A DNA stretch of 64,000 nt from an uncultured Lachnospiraceae bacterium (GTDB lineage Bacteria > Bacillota > Clostridia > Lachnospirales > Lachnospiraceae), in contig CANRFJ010000010.1 of the NCBI GenBank assembly GCA_947629865.1, positions 1 through 64,000 of the forward strand, written 5' to 3'. Below, in pieces: positions 1-9,227 of the stretch. How positions within the stretch are numbered: position 1 is the first letter of the stretch; every line of letters begins with the position of its first letter. The notes below the pieces were generated by a model, which saw nothing but the letters and a program-made list of their open reading frames with translations, had not been told where the DNA came from and did not search any database. The position numbers and the translations under genes were made by a program.

Positions 1-110
1 GTATAAAAAGCGGCTCCCAATGAATAGGAACCACTTACATATAACTATTAACTTGTTAAACTAAATGACATTGATAACACAAAAAGGCACAGGCGGAATT
101 AAAAAACAAG

Positions 111-138
111 TGGAAATATTCTGTTTTTATGTTATAAT
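111..138 (+). promoter_or_regulatory. putative promoter of the diguanylate cyclase gene
   Basis: A perfect TATAAT lies at 133-138, with a weak -35 (TGGAAA, 111-116) 16 bp upstream. It precedes the start at 181 by about 40 nt. The rest of 1-180 is AT-rich, with no gene seen, apart from an inverted repeat at about 5-38 described under findings. Confidence 0.55.
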
Positions 139-180
139 AAAATGTGTGTATATATATTCCAATGAAATGGAGGATGACCA

Positions 181-2109
181 ATGTTTGAAAATGGAAGAAA
201 AACAATTGGCGTTATTCTCTGTGATGTACCATCACATTATCAGGAACAGGTGTGCCAGGCGATCTCATCATATGCACTGAGTACAGATTACAATATTGCG
301 TATTTCACATTTTTTACCTCCTACGGGGTAGAGACGCGGAATGGACGGGGTGAGACGAATATTATTCACCTTGCGCCGTATGAGAAATTAGATGCGGTAT
401 TGCTGTGCCACGACACGATTACTAATCCCGGGGCGCTGGCCAAAGTATGGGAGTACATTGATACCCGCTGCACCTGTCCGGTAGTGACGTTGCGGCACGA
501 CTCCGGCAAATACCCCTGTGTCCTGGTGAATCAGGAGCATCTGATCGAGAATCTTGTATATCACTTTACAGATGTCCACCACAAGACGAGGCTGGCATTT
601 ATGAGCGGCCCCTTTGACCACCCGGATTCGATAGCCAGACTGGCTGACTACAAGAGAGGGTTGGAGAACCGGGGGATTCCTTATGATGAAAAGCTGGTAT
701 ATGAGGGGGATTTCTGGCATGACAGGGCCAAAGATGCCGCTGAGTATTTCACGATGGAATTAGAGGAGATGCCGGACGCCGTTATCTGCGCCAACGATTA
801 TATGGCAACTTCGCTGATGAATGAATTGATCGACAAGGGATTTCTGATTCCTGACGATATTGCCATATCCGGATTTGACGACATATGGGAGGCCTCTGTC
901 GCCATGCCGCCGATTACGACTGTGTCGGTTCCGGTGGAGGAGATGACCAGGCAGGCGCTTCAGATAATTGAAAAGCTCTGGAAAGGCGAAGAAGTGGAGA
1001 GAGTCAACTACCTCGATGCCAAGGTGGAACTGCGCAACTCCTGCGGCTGTGCGACGTTTAATATGCAGGCTATGCTGGCCAAGCGCGTCCGCCAGGTCAA
1101 GGATCACCAGAAGATTCTGGATCTGATGCAGACGAACACCTATATGTTTGTGGATCTGTCCGATCTGGACTCTCTGGACGGAATCGAACAGCATGTCCGC
1201 CTGTTGGAGTACTCGGACAATCACGTCCGCAACTTCTTTATCTGTCTGGGAGAGGGGAAGGGAAATACCTATCCGAAATACCGCTCTGCCAGTTCGGGTT
1301 TTGCCAAAAAAACAAAGGCAGTGGGCGCCGTCATGAACCGGACGCCGATTGAGACGGAGATTTTTGAGACGAGCAATCTCCTTCCGGCGGAGGCAAGCGA
1401 GGATCGCCCGATGATATATTACTTCTTTCCACTGCACAATAACCAGTATTCCTACGGGTACTTCGCCATCAGTTACGAGGGCGTATACAGTATCAACCGG
1501 ACGTTCCAGAACTGGCTGGCGATTCTTGGAAACGCATTGGAGAATATACGACTCAAGCAGAAAAACCAGGGACTGCTGCATGAGTTGAGCAACCTGTATG
1601 TCCATGACGCCCTGACCGGCCTGTACAACCGACGGGGATTTGACAATATCTCAGAGGAATACTACGCCAAGGCAAAGAAAAAGGGCGAAGGCTTTTGTAT
1701 TATTGCCATAGACATGGATAACCTGAAGATAGTCAACGACCGCTTTGGGCATATGAACGGCGACCTTGCGCTAAAGACCATAGGAGCCGCCATGGAACAT
1801 GCCGCGGACAAAGAGGACGCCTGTGCCAGAGTGGGCGGAGACGAGTACAACGTAGTGGGAATCGGTTATACTAAGGAAAAGGCGGAGAATTTTGCCCGCG
1901 AATTCCACAGGTATCTGGAAGATTTCAACGAGACCAGCGAACTGCCGTATATTGTTTCGGCAAGCGTCGGATATCATCTGATGAATCCAGGAGATGACAC
2001 GGAGGTAGAGGACTGCGTCAATCTTGCCGACGCCCAGCTGTATGAGAACAAGAGGAAAAAGAAAGAGGAAAAGCGGGACAACGTAATTCGACCAGAGAAC
2101 GATGGGTAA
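181..2109 (+). CDS. cytosolic diguanylate cyclase with LacI-type periplasmic-binding-like sensor domain
   Basis: 642 aa; ATG start with GGAGG six bases upstream. Residues 1-290 look like the ligand-binding domain of LacI/GalR regulators (opening KKTIGVILCD-like, later ANDYMATSLMNELIDKG and ISGFDD), but there is no helix-turn-helix and no signal peptide or membrane segment, so it should sense a ligand in the cytoplasm. Residues 300-465 form an unassigned linker domain. A GGDEF domain follows: DALTGLYNRRGF from 476 and the active-site motif GGDEY at 552-556, expected to make c-di-GMP from two GTP. The inhibitory RxxD site expected five residues before GGDEY is DKED, so product inhibition is probably lost. 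The next gene follows after 12 bases. The likely ligand is a sugar or nucleoside, which is inference. Confidence 0.88.
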   Translation: MFENGRKTIGVILCDVPSHYQEQVCQAISSYALSTDYNIAYFTFFTSYGVETRNGRGETNIIHLAPYEKLDAVLLCHDTITNPGALAKVWEYIDTRCTCPVVTLRHDSGKYPCVLVNQEHLIENLVYHFTDVHHKTRLAFMSGPFDHPDSIARLADYKRGLENRGIPYDEKLVYEGDFWHDRAKDAAEYFTMELEEMPDAVICANDYMATSLMNELIDKGFLIPDDIAISGFDDIWEASVAMPPITTVSVPVEEMTRQALQIIEKLWKGEEVERVNYLDAKVELRNSCGCATFNMQAMLAKRVRQVKDHQKILDLMQTNTYMFVDLSDLDSLDGIEQHVRLLEYSDNHVRNFFICLGEGKGNTYPKYRSASSGFAKKTKAVGAVMNRTPIETEIFETSNLLPAEASEDRPMIYYFFPLHNNQYSYGYFAISYEGVYSINRTFQNWLAILGNALENIRLKQKNQGLLHELSNLYVHDALTGLYNRRGFDNISEEYYAKAKKKGEGFCIIAIDMDNLKIVNDRFGHMNGDLALKTIGAAMEHAADKEDACARVGGDEYNVVGIGYTKEKAENFAREFHRYLEDFNETSELPYIVSASVGYHLMNPGDDTEVEDCVNLADAQLYENKRKKKEEKRDNVIRPENDG

Positions 2110-2121
2110 GGAGGCCTTGCT

Positions 2122-3018
2122 TTGACGGGGAACACAAACAGGGACAGGGCCAGCGCGCTGTACCGCAAAAAAAGAGTAAAGCGAATTAAGAAGATAATTG
2201 TCACAGGCGTCGTTATTCTGATATTACTGCCCACGGTGCTGTCAATCTTTCTCATGATAAAAATGGCTTCCCTGGAGCGGCGGGTAGAACAGCTGGCAGC
2301 CGGCAGGGAGCAGCAGGGCCAGGAGGAAGTGGTGGCGGCAGATGTCGCCAGGGCCAGGGAAAAGGAGACGGCCACACCGCCGGCAGTGACGGCAGTCCGG
2401 AAAAAAGTTTATCTGACTTTTGATGACAGTCCGGGGACGCAGACCGCGAAGCTTCTCGACATACTGAAGAAGGAGAAGGTGTCCGCCACCTTTTTTGTCC
2501 TGGGCAGAGAGGACGCCTACTCCGAGAAGATTTACAGGAGAATTGTAGAGGAGGGGCACACGCTGGGTATGCACTCGTATTCCCATATCCAGTCCGAGAT
2601 ATATAAATCTGCGGATTCTTTTACAAAAGATTTGAACCGGCTTTCCCGGCATCTGAAAAAAATCACCGGGATTTCGCCGGAATTTTACCGTTTTCCGGGC
2701 GGAAGCAGCGTGCGGACGACAGGGGTGCCTGTCTCGGAACTGATTGAGATACTGGCTCAGAAAAATATTTCCTACATCGACTGGAATGTGCTGAGCCCGG
2801 ACATAAATAATCCGGAAGTTACCAGGAAGGAGATGGTCAGGGGAATCATGGAGGGAGTGTCCCGTTACGACACCGCCGTGGTTATGTTTGATGATGTGGC
2901 GGATCGGCCCATGACGGCAAAAGCCCTCCCCGCCATTATAAAGGCGCTGAAGAAAGAAAATTATGAGTTGCTGCCGATTGACAGGACGACAGTTCCCGTC
3001 CGGCACAACCAGAAATAA
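2122..3018 (+). CDS. membrane-anchored NodB-type polysaccharide deacetylase
   Basis: 298 aa; TTG start chosen because AAGGAGG lies 8 bases upstream. A basic N-terminus and one membrane segment (about residues 18-38) anchor it with the enzyme domain outside. NodB motifs: TFDDSP (99-104, catalytic and metal Asp 101/102), HSYSH (metal His 151 and 155) and RFPGG. These enzymes remove N-acetyl groups from peptidoglycan or other GlcNAc polymers. The fifth motif, normally LMHD with a catalytic His, here reads VMFDD with Phe256, so activity may be altered. The gene lies between a c-di-GMP synthase and a bactofilin, in line with an envelope role. Confidence 0.87.
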   Translation: MTGNTNRDRASALYRKKRVKRIKKIIVTGVVILILLPTVLSIFLMIKMASLERRVEQLAAGREQQGQEEVVAADVARAREKETATPPAVTAVRKKVYLTFDDSPGTQTAKLLDILKKEKVSATFFVLGREDAYSEKIYRRIVEEGHTLGMHSYSHIQSEIYKSADSFTKDLNRLSRHLKKITGISPEFYRFPGGSSVRTTGVPVSELIEILAQKNISYIDWNVLSPDINNPEVTRKEMVRGIMEGVSRYDTAVVMFDDVADRPMTAKALPAIIKALKKENYELLPIDRTTVPVRHNQK

Positions 3019-3032
3019 CAGGAGGATACAAC

Positions 3033-3899
3033 ATGAGCTTTTTTAAGGAATTAAAAGAGGATATTGCACAGTCAGTGACAGAGCTGACAGAATCTCTTGA
3101 GGAGGGACTGTCAGAGGAGACCGGAGAAAACGCAGCGGAGCCGGAAGAACCGGATACGTCGGCCGCTTCCGACACGATGACAGAGCCGGCTATGCCGGAC
3201 AGCGCAGAGGCGCCGGAGCCGGAGACTGTTGAGGAGGAACTCCCTGAGCCGGAGATAACGACGATTGAGGAGGCGACGCCGGAGGAAACGGCGCCGGAAG
3301 CAGAGCCCCAGCCGGAGCAGGAGATCCCGTTGGAAATGAGTGAAGACGAAACTGCGGAAGCAGAAGAAATGATTGAGGAGCCAGAGGAGGAACCAGTAAT
3401 GAAGGAAGATGTAAATCAGGTAGAGAGTCCGGTGTCTGAGCCGGAAAAAGACAATTCGCCGGAGGTCACTGTCATCACCAAGGGAACCACGATCAACGGT
3501 GGAATCAAGTCAGATACGTCACTGGTGGTCAAGGGTACCATCGAGGGAGACGTAGAGTGCGAGGGCAAACTGACAATCACAGGACGGGTAATGGGCAATA
3601 CCATTGCCTCGGAGATTTATGTCAACACGCCGCGTCTGGAGGGCGATATCAACAGTAAGGGCATCGTCAAGATCGACGTGGGAACGGTAGTCATTGGAAA
3701 TGTGAGCTGTACCTCTGTTGTTGTGGCAGGCGCCGTGAAGGGAAATATAGAGGTAAACGGCCCGGTAATCATTGACTCGACCGCCGTGGTAAAGGGTGAT
3801 GTAAAGGCGAAATCGATCCAGATGAACAGCGGGGCCGTCATAGACGGACACTGCTCCCTGCAGTTTGCAGACGTGGATCTGGATTCTTTCTTTGAGTGA
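3033..3899 (+). CDS. bactofilin (polymer-forming cytoskeletal protein) with long acidic N-terminus
   Basis: 288 aa; ATG after AGGAGG. Residues 1-145 are very rich in Glu and Pro (repeated EPE/EEP/PEE runs) and are probably disordered. Residues about 147-275 form the bactofilin core: a beta-helix of short repeats such as VKGTIEGDVECEGKLTITG and VVKGDVKAKSIQMNSGAVIDG. Bactofilins self-assemble without nucleotide into filaments that position wall enzymes. The tail is usually short, so the 145-residue acidic arm is unusual and may be a docking or spacing element. The gene is close behind the deacetylase (14 bp), which suggests joint expression and an envelope or shape function. Confidence 0.9.
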   Translation: MSFFKELKEDIAQSVTELTESLEEGLSEETGENAAEPEEPDTSAASDTMTEPAMPDSAEAPEPETVEEELPEPEITTIEEATPEETAPEAEPQPEQEIPLEMSEDETAEAEEMIEEPEEEPVMKEDVNQVESPVSEPEKDNSPEVTVITKGTTINGGIKSDTSLVVKGTIEGDVECEGKLTITGRVMGNTIASEIYVNTPRLEGDINSKGIVKIDVGTVVIGNVSCTSVVVAGAVKGNIEVNGPVIIDSTAVVKGDVKAKSIQMNSGAVIDGHCSLQFADVDLDSFFE

Positions 3900-3920
3900 T
3901 AACAGCATATGGAGGACAAG

Positions 3921-4628
3921 ATGGGACAGTATAGGCGGGTTCTTTTAAAACTGAGCGGGGAAGCCCTGGCGGGCGAAAAGGGCGTCGGATTTGACGAGGC
4001 GACCTGTATTCCCGTGGCGGAGCAGATAAAGGCGCTGACAGAAGACGGTGTCGAGGTGGCGGTTGTCATCGGCGGCGGCAATTTCTGGAGAGGGCGCACC
4101 AGCGAGACGATAGACCGAAACAGGGCGGATCAGATCGGCATGATGGCGACGGTGATGAATGCCATTTACATGTCGGAGATATGCCGCCATGTCGGGCTCA
4201 GGACTCAGGTGTTTACGCCCTTTGCCTGCGGTTCCTTTACGGAGCTTTTTTCTAGGGACAGAGCGCTTGGGTGCATAGCTGAGGGCGCGGTCGTATTTTT
4301 TGCCGGCGGCACGGGACACCCGTATTTTTCCACCGATACCGGAGCGGCGCTCCGGGCGATAGAGATCGGGGCGGATGTCATTCTGGCGGCAAAGGCCGTG
4401 GACGGGGTGTATGATTCTGATCCGGCGCTCAATCCGGACGCAAAGAAGATTGACACAATGTCCCTGACGGATATTGTGGACAACAAACTCGGAGTCGTTG
4501 ACCTGGCCTCGGCGGTGCTCTGTATGGAGAACCGTATGCCGATGTGCATCTTTGGACTAAAAGAGGAAAACAGTATTATCAATACGGTTAAGGGCAGGTG
4601 TACCGGAACCGTTATCACGGTAGAATAA
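3921..4628 (+). CDS. pyrH: UMP kinase
   Basis: 235 aa. Phosphorylates UMP to UDP for pyrimidine synthesis. Amino-acid-kinase fold motifs: [11 protein letters not shown] at the N-terminus, [11 protein letters not shown], and [16 protein letters not shown] start at ATG 3921 because GGAGG (3911-3915) is five bases upstream; the in-frame ATG at 3909 overlaps that site. It is followed 22 bp later by frr, the usual Firmicutes order. Confidence 0.97.
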   Translation: MGQYRRVLLKLSGEALAGEKGVGFDEATCIPVAEQIKALTEDGVEVAVVIGGGNFWRGRTSETIDRNRADQIGMMATVMNAIYMSEICRHVGLRTQVFTPFACGSFTELFSRDRALGCIAEGAVVFFAGGTGHPYFSTDTGAALRAIEIGADVILAAKAVDGVYDSDPALNPDAKKIDTMSLTDIVDNKLGVVDLASAVLCMENRMPMCIFGLKEENSIINTVKGRCTGTVITVE

Positions 4629-4650
4629 AAGGTTTGGAGGATTCAGTGTT

Positions 4651-5199
4651 ATGGAATTGACAGTATATGAAGAAAAGATGGAGAAATCGGTCTCCAATTT
4701 ACAGGAGGAGTATACATCGATACGCGCCGGGCGCGCCAACCCGCACATTCTGGATAAAATCCAGGTGGATTATTACGGAACTCCGTCGCCGCTTCAGAGC
4801 GTGGCCAATATTTCCGTGCCGGAGGCGCGAATGATTCAGATTCAGCCCTGGGACGCCTCTCTGATTCGGGACATTGAGAAGGCGATTCTCGCCTCGGATC
4901 TGGGACTCACACCGGCCAACGACGGCAAGTCAATCCGGCTGGTATTTCCGGAGCTGACGGAGGAGAGACGGAAGGAACTGGTAAAAGACGTCAGGAAAAA
5001 GGGCGAGGCCGCCAAGGTAGCGGTTCGCAATATACGCCGCGACGCCAACGACGCCGTGAAGAAGGAGGCTAAGGCCAACGAGATTTCGGAGGACGAGCAG
5101 AAGCAGATGGAGGATAAGATCCAGAAATTGACAGATAAGTATATCGGAGAGGTTGACAACCTGGTGGAGGGAAAATCCAACGAGGTCATGACGGTGTAA
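4651..5199 (+). CDS. frr: ribosome recycling factor
   Basis: 182 aa, close to the family's usual 185. Splits post-termination ribosomes together with EF-G. Recognisable by the N-terminal helix with SIRAGRANP, the beta domain [14 protein letters not shown] and the C-terminal three-helix-bundle stretch of alternating K/E residues ([20 protein letters not shown]). Preceded by GGAGG; same operon as pyrH. Confidence 0.97.
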   Translation: MELTVYEEKMEKSVSNLQEEYTSIRAGRANPHILDKIQVDYYGTPSPLQSVANISVPEARMIQIQPWDASLIRDIEKAILASDLGLTPANDGKSIRLVFPELTEERRKELVKDVRKKGEAAKVAVRNIRRDANDAVKKEAKANEISEDEQKQMEDKIQKLTDKYIGEVDNLVEGKSNEVMTV

Positions 5200-5277
5200 A
5201 AACAGAGCAGACAATATGGGGGACGGGGATTCCGGACGAATCGGCCTGTCCTTCGTTTATTGTGAATTGGAGTGAGT

Positions 5278-5991
5278 ATGGGACAGGAAGAACAGAGAGC
5301 GCCGGGGCATGTGGCAATCATTCTCGACGGCAACGGAAGATGGGCAAAGAAGCGCCATCTGCCGCGGAAGGCCGGACATGCGGCGGGAAGCAGGACGGTG
5401 GAGCAGATATGTGAGGACGCATACAATCTGGGGATTAAATACCTGACAGTGTATGCGTTTTCCACGGAGAACTGGAAGCGCCCGCAGGACGAGGTGGACG
5501 CGTTGATGAAATTGCTGCGCCAGTACCTGAGGGACTGCATTAAGCGGAGCACCAAAAATAATATGCGCGTCCGCGTGCTGGGGGATATAACCCCTCTTGC
5601 AGAGGATATGAGGGAGAGCATACGGGAATTAGAGGAGGCCACGAGGGACAATACCGGATTGAATTTTCAGGTGGCGCTGAATTATGGGAGCAGGGACGAG
5701 ATACTGCGGGGCGTCCGCGAGCTGGGCCGCCGGATACAGGCGGGAGATCTGCTGCCGGAGGACATTGACGAGGAGCGGTTTTCCGACTGCCTGGACACCA
5801 GGGGTATACCGGAGCCGGATTTGCTGATCCGCACAAGCGGAGAGCAGAGACTGTCCAATTTTCTGTTGTGGCAGTTAGCCTATACGGAATTTTATTTTAC
5901 CGATGTACTGTGGCCGGATTTTGACAAAAAAGAACTGCAGAGGGCCATAGAATATTACAACGGACGAGAGCGCCGGTACGGCGCCGTATAA
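5278..5991 (+). CDS. uppS: undecaprenyl diphosphate synthase
   Basis: 237 aa cis-prenyltransferase making the C55 lipid carrier for peptidoglycan. Motifs: HVAIILDGNGRWAKKR (catalytic Asp), YAFSTENWKRP, and the C-terminal RTSGEQRLSNFLLWQ. The ATG at 5278 is five bases after GGAG, so I prefer it to the GTG at 5272. First of the uppS-cdsA-dxr-rseP-ispG-polC block; it draws on the isoprenoid precursors made by dxr and ispG downstream. Confidence 0.96.
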   Translation: MGQEEQRAPGHVAIILDGNGRWAKKRHLPRKAGHAAGSRTVEQICEDAYNLGIKYLTVYAFSTENWKRPQDEVDALMKLLRQYLRDCIKRSTKNNMRVRVLGDITPLAEDMRESIRELEEATRDNTGLNFQVALNYGSRDEILRGVRELGRRIQAGDLLPEDIDEERFSDCLDTRGIPEPDLLIRTSGEQRLSNFLLWQLAYTEFYFTDVLWPDFDKKELQRAIEYYNGRERRYGAV

Positions 5992-6025
5992 GACACAGAT
6001 ATGTGCTGTGGAATGGAGGATTTTT

Positions 6026-6835
6026 ATGTTTGTCACACGCTTGATAAGCGGGATTGTACTGATGGTGGCCGCCATATTTCTGCTTGTGTTCGGAGGAGCC
6101 TGGCTTGCCGCCGCAGTGGGGATTCTCTCCCTGATCGGAGTCTATGAACTTCTGAGGGTACTGGAAATGGACAGACACCCGCTGGCAGTTCCGGCCTATC
6201 TCTTTACGGCCGCTTACTATATACTGTTATATCTGGGACTGAGCCGCTGGTCTCTGGGAGTGATTGTCCTGAACCTGGCAGTCATGCTGATCATCTATGT
6301 GGTGCAGTATCCGAAATTTGCCATTGAGAAGGTGACGGGAGCGTTTTTTGCCTGCATCTATGTCAGTGTGATGCTGTCTTCTGCCTATCTCACGAGGTGT
6401 CTGGCGGGCGGCCGCTGGCTGGTGTGGCTGATTATCATAGGCGCCTGGGGCTCGGATACCTGCGCTTACCTGACCGGTATGCTGTTTGGAAAGCGCCACT
6501 TTTCCGAGCTGAGTCCGAAAAAGACGGTGGAGGGCTGCGTGGGCGGCGTCATCGGGGCGGGGCTGATCGGATTTATCTATGCCTGCTTCTTCCCGTACCA
6601 TGATATGTTTGTCATCAGTCCGCTGCTCGTATTTCCGGCGGTCGCCATGGTGAGCTCGGTGATCTCGCAGTTTGGGGATCTGGCGGCCTCGGCGGTCAAG
6701 AGAAATTATGAAGTAAAGGATTATGGAGATCTGATCCCCGGACACGGTGGGGTTCTGGATCGCTTTGACAGCGTGATTTTTGTGGCGCCCTTTGTGTACT
6801 ATTTGCTGGTGCTGACGTCGTATATTCATTTGTAG
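6026..6835 (+). CDS. cdsA: phosphatidate cytidylyltransferase (CDP-diacylglycerol synthase)
   Basis: 269 aa integral membrane enzyme with about eight hydrophobic segments. Makes CDP-diacylglycerol from phosphatidic acid and CTP for phospholipid synthesis. The family signature is complete near the C-terminus: SAVKRNYEVKDYGDLIPGHG followed by GVLDRFDS. Start at ATG 6026, six bases after GGAGG (6015-6019). Located 34 bp after uppS. Confidence 0.95.
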   Translation: MFVTRLISGIVLMVAAIFLLVFGGAWLAAAVGILSLIGVYELLRVLEMDRHPLAVPAYLFTAAYYILLYLGLSRWSLGVIVLNLAVMLIIYVVQYPKFAIEKVTGAFFACIYVSVMLSSAYLTRCLAGGRWLVWLIIIGAWGSDTCAYLTGMLFGKRHFSELSPKKTVEGCVGGVIGAGLIGFIYACFFPYHDMFVISPLLVFPAVAMVSSVISQFGDLAASAVKRNYEVKDYGDLIPGHGGVLDRFDSVIFVAPFVYYLLVLTSYIHL

Positions 6836-6858
6836 AAGGAGAAAACCGGGAGATTGTG

Positions 6859-8067
6859 ATGAGACAGATAGCGATACTGGGCTCCACCGGTTCCATAGGC
6901 ACACAGACGCTGTCTGTGGTGCGGGACAACCGGAAGGACTTTGAAGTGGCTGCGCTGACAGCCGGTAGCAATGTGGAGAGGCTGGCGGAGCAGATATTGG
7001 AATTTCAGCCGGCCTGTGCCGTCATGAAGGACGAGGAGCACGCGGAGAGGCTGAGGCGGGAAGTGATGCGCCGGATAGAGAGCGCCGCGTCCGCGGGCAA
7101 TCTTTCGCCCGCGCTGGAAAAAAGCCGTGAGTGTCAGATTTTATCCGGAATGGAGGGCTTCATCAGAGCGGCCACCCTTTCCGGCGTGGATACGGTGGTG
7201 GCGGCCATGGTTGGAATGATCGGTCTGCGGCCGGTCATGGAGGCGATTCGGGCCGGAAAAAATATCGCCCTGGCCAACAAGGAGACGTTAGTGACGGCCG
7301 GCCATCTCATCATGCCGCTGGCCGAGAAGCACAATGTGAGCATACTGCCGGTGGACAGCGAACACTCCGCTATTTTTCAGGCTCTGCACGGAGAGAAAAA
7401 GAGTCAGATTGAGACCATCTATCTCACGGCGTCGGGCGGCCCCTTCCGCGGGAGCACGAGGGAGCAGCTGGAGCGGGTGACGGTGGAGCAGGCGCTGGCC
7501 CACCCGAACTGGTCTATGGGCGAAAAAATCACCATTGATTCCGCTACGATGATAAATAAAGGGCTGGAGGTCATAGAGGCCCGGTGGCTGTTCGGGACGT
7601 CTCTGGAACAGATTCATGTGCTCGTACAGCCGCAGAGCGTCATACACTCCATGGTCGGCTTTCGGGACGGAGCGGTCATGGCCCAGCTTGGCACGCCGGA
7701 CATGCGGCTGCCGATTCAGTACGCCCTGTACTATCCGGACAGGGTATTTCTCGACGGGGAGCGGCTGGATTTTGAGGCGATCGGCGACATTCACTTTGAA
7801 AAACCGGACACGGAGCTGCTGCGCGGCATACCGCTGGCTGTGGAGGCCAGCCGGACGGGAGGCAGTATGCCGGTGGTAATGAATGTGGCCAATGAATATG
7901 CAGTGGCAAAATTTTTGAAACGGGATATTTCTTTTTTGGAAATTTATGATATGATAGAATTTGCCATGAAACATCATAAAGTAATAAAAAATCCGGAGTT
8001 GGACGAAATTCTCTCGGCGGAGAGGGAAACCCGTGAACGGCTGGATAGGGATTGGAGGAAATCATGA
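6859..8067 (+). CDS. dxr: 1-deoxy-D-xylulose 5-phosphate reductoisomerase
   Basis: 402 aa. Second step of the MEP isoprenoid pathway: DXP to MEP with NADPH. NADPH-binding GSTGSIGTQTL at the N-terminus, NKETLVTAG, the metal and substrate motif PVDSEHSAIFQAL, SGGPFRG and HPNWSMGEKITIDSATMINK. A short low-complexity insertion (SAASAGNLSPALEKSRE) sits after the nucleotide-binding half. ATG 6859 has GGGAG six bases upstream. Its stop overlaps the rseP start (ATGA at 8064-8067), so the two are translationally coupled. Confidence 0.97.
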   Translation: MRQIAILGSTGSIGTQTLSVVRDNRKDFEVAALTAGSNVERLAEQILEFQPACAVMKDEEHAERLRREVMRRIESAASAGNLSPALEKSRECQILSGMEGFIRAATLSGVDTVVAAMVGMIGLRPVMEAIRAGKNIALANKETLVTAGHLIMPLAEKHNVSILPVDSEHSAIFQALHGEKKSQIETIYLTASGGPFRGSTREQLERVTVEQALAHPNWSMGEKITIDSATMINKGLEVIEARWLFGTSLEQIHVLVQPQSVIHSMVGFRDGAVMAQLGTPDMRLPIQYALYYPDRVFLDGERLDFEAIGDIHFEKPDTELLRGIPLAVEASRTGGSMPVVMNVANEYAVAKFLKRDISFLEIYDMIEFAMKHHKVIKNPELDEILSAERETRERLDRDWRKS

Positions 8068-9203
8068 GTATAGGAAACATATGTCTGGCGATTCTCGTCT
8101 TCAGTTTGATTATTATCATACACGAGTTTGGGCATTTCATTGTGGCCAAGATAAATAAGGTAGGGGTAATTGAGTTTTCGCTGGGAATGGGCCCCCGCAT
8201 CATATCCTGGGGCAGGACTCCGGCGGGGCGCAAGGTGCTGTTTTTCAAGACGACAAATTATCTAAACGAGCATCCGGAATTTGAGGGGAACACCCTGTAT
8301 TCCTGGAAAATCCTTCCATTCGGCGGCTCCTGCATGATGTTGGGAGAGGAGGAGGACGTCGATGACGAGAGAGCCTTTGGACATAAGTCCGTCTACGCGC
8401 GAATGGCTATTATATTTGCCGGCCCTTTCTTTAACTTTATCCTGGCTTTTATCCTGTCTCTGATTGTAATCGGAAGCATTGGCTACGATCCCGCCCTGGT
8501 GACGGAGGTGGAACCGGGACAGCCCATGGCGGAGGCCGGACTGAAAGAGGGTGATATAATCACGGAAATCAACGGGAGAAATATTGTGCTCGGCAGGGAG
8601 TTAAGCTATTACCGGCTCTTTCACCCCTTCACGGACGCTCCGGTGGAGATCACCTATGAGAGGAACGGAGAGGAGAGAGAGATTGTCGTGACGCCGGAGC
8701 TCATGACGCAGGAGGACGGCACGCAGGCATACAGACTGGGCTTCGCGCACAACAGCAATATCATTCGCTGGAAGGCCGGCGTGGTCGGGACGCTGAAGTA
8801 TGCCGCCTACGAGGTGAAGTTCTGGATATGGACTACCGTTGAGAGCCTTGGGCAGATGATACAGGGCAAGGTGAAAGCGGAGGAGATCTCCGGACCGGTG
8901 GGAATTGTAAAAACAGTGGGAGACGTGGTGGACGAGAGCAGCAAGGGCGAGGACGGCGGCGCGGCTAAGGTGGCGCTCAACCTTGCCATTATCAGTATCC
9001 TGCTGACGGCCAACCTGGGAGTGATGAATCTGCTTCCGATACCGGCGCTGGACGGCGGGCGGCTGCTGTTTTTAATCATAGAATGGATCCGGCGCAAGCC
9101 CCTTCCGGCAAAATTCGAGAATTATGTCAACGTGGGCGGTTTTATGCTGCTGATGCTTCTGATGGTATTTATTCTGATTAATGATGTGATCAAACTGGTG
9201 TAG
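8064..9203 (+). CDS. rseP: RIP metalloprotease, site-2 protease family
   Basis: 379 aa membrane zinc protease that cuts transmembrane substrates such as anti-sigma factors. Zinc motif HEFGH in the first membrane segment, a PDZ domain around residues 135-225 (AEAGLKEGDIITEINGR), and the second active-site motif NLLPIPALDGGRL near the C-terminus. ATG 8064 is five bases after GGAGG and overlaps the dxr stop. The cleaved substrate cannot be told from here. Confidence 0.94.
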   Translation: MSIGNICLAILVFSLIIIIHEFGHFIVAKINKVGVIEFSLGMGPRIISWGRTPAGRKVLFFKTTNYLNEHPEFEGNTLYSWKILPFGGSCMMLGEEEDVDDERAFGHKSVYARMAIIFAGPFFNFILAFILSLIVIGSIGYDPALVTEVEPGQPMAEAGLKEGDIITEINGRNIVLGRELSYYRLFHPFTDAPVEITYERNGEEREIVVTPELMTQEDGTQAYRLGFAHNSNIIRWKAGVVGTLKYAAYEVKFWIWTTVESLGQMIQGKVKAEEISGPVGIVKTVGDVVDESSKGEDGGAAKVALNLAIISILLTANLGVMNLLPIPALDGGRLLFLIIEWIRRKPLPAKFENYVNVGGFMLLMLLMVFILINDVIKLV

Positions 9204-9227
9204 TGCGCTTCTGAGAGGGAGAAATTT

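Noticed and set aside
760-1605. 281-codon open frame on the - strand inside the cyclase gene
   Set aside because: It mirrors a convincing GGDEF gene in another frame, has low-complexity His/Arg/Leu composition and no domain or ribosome-site support.
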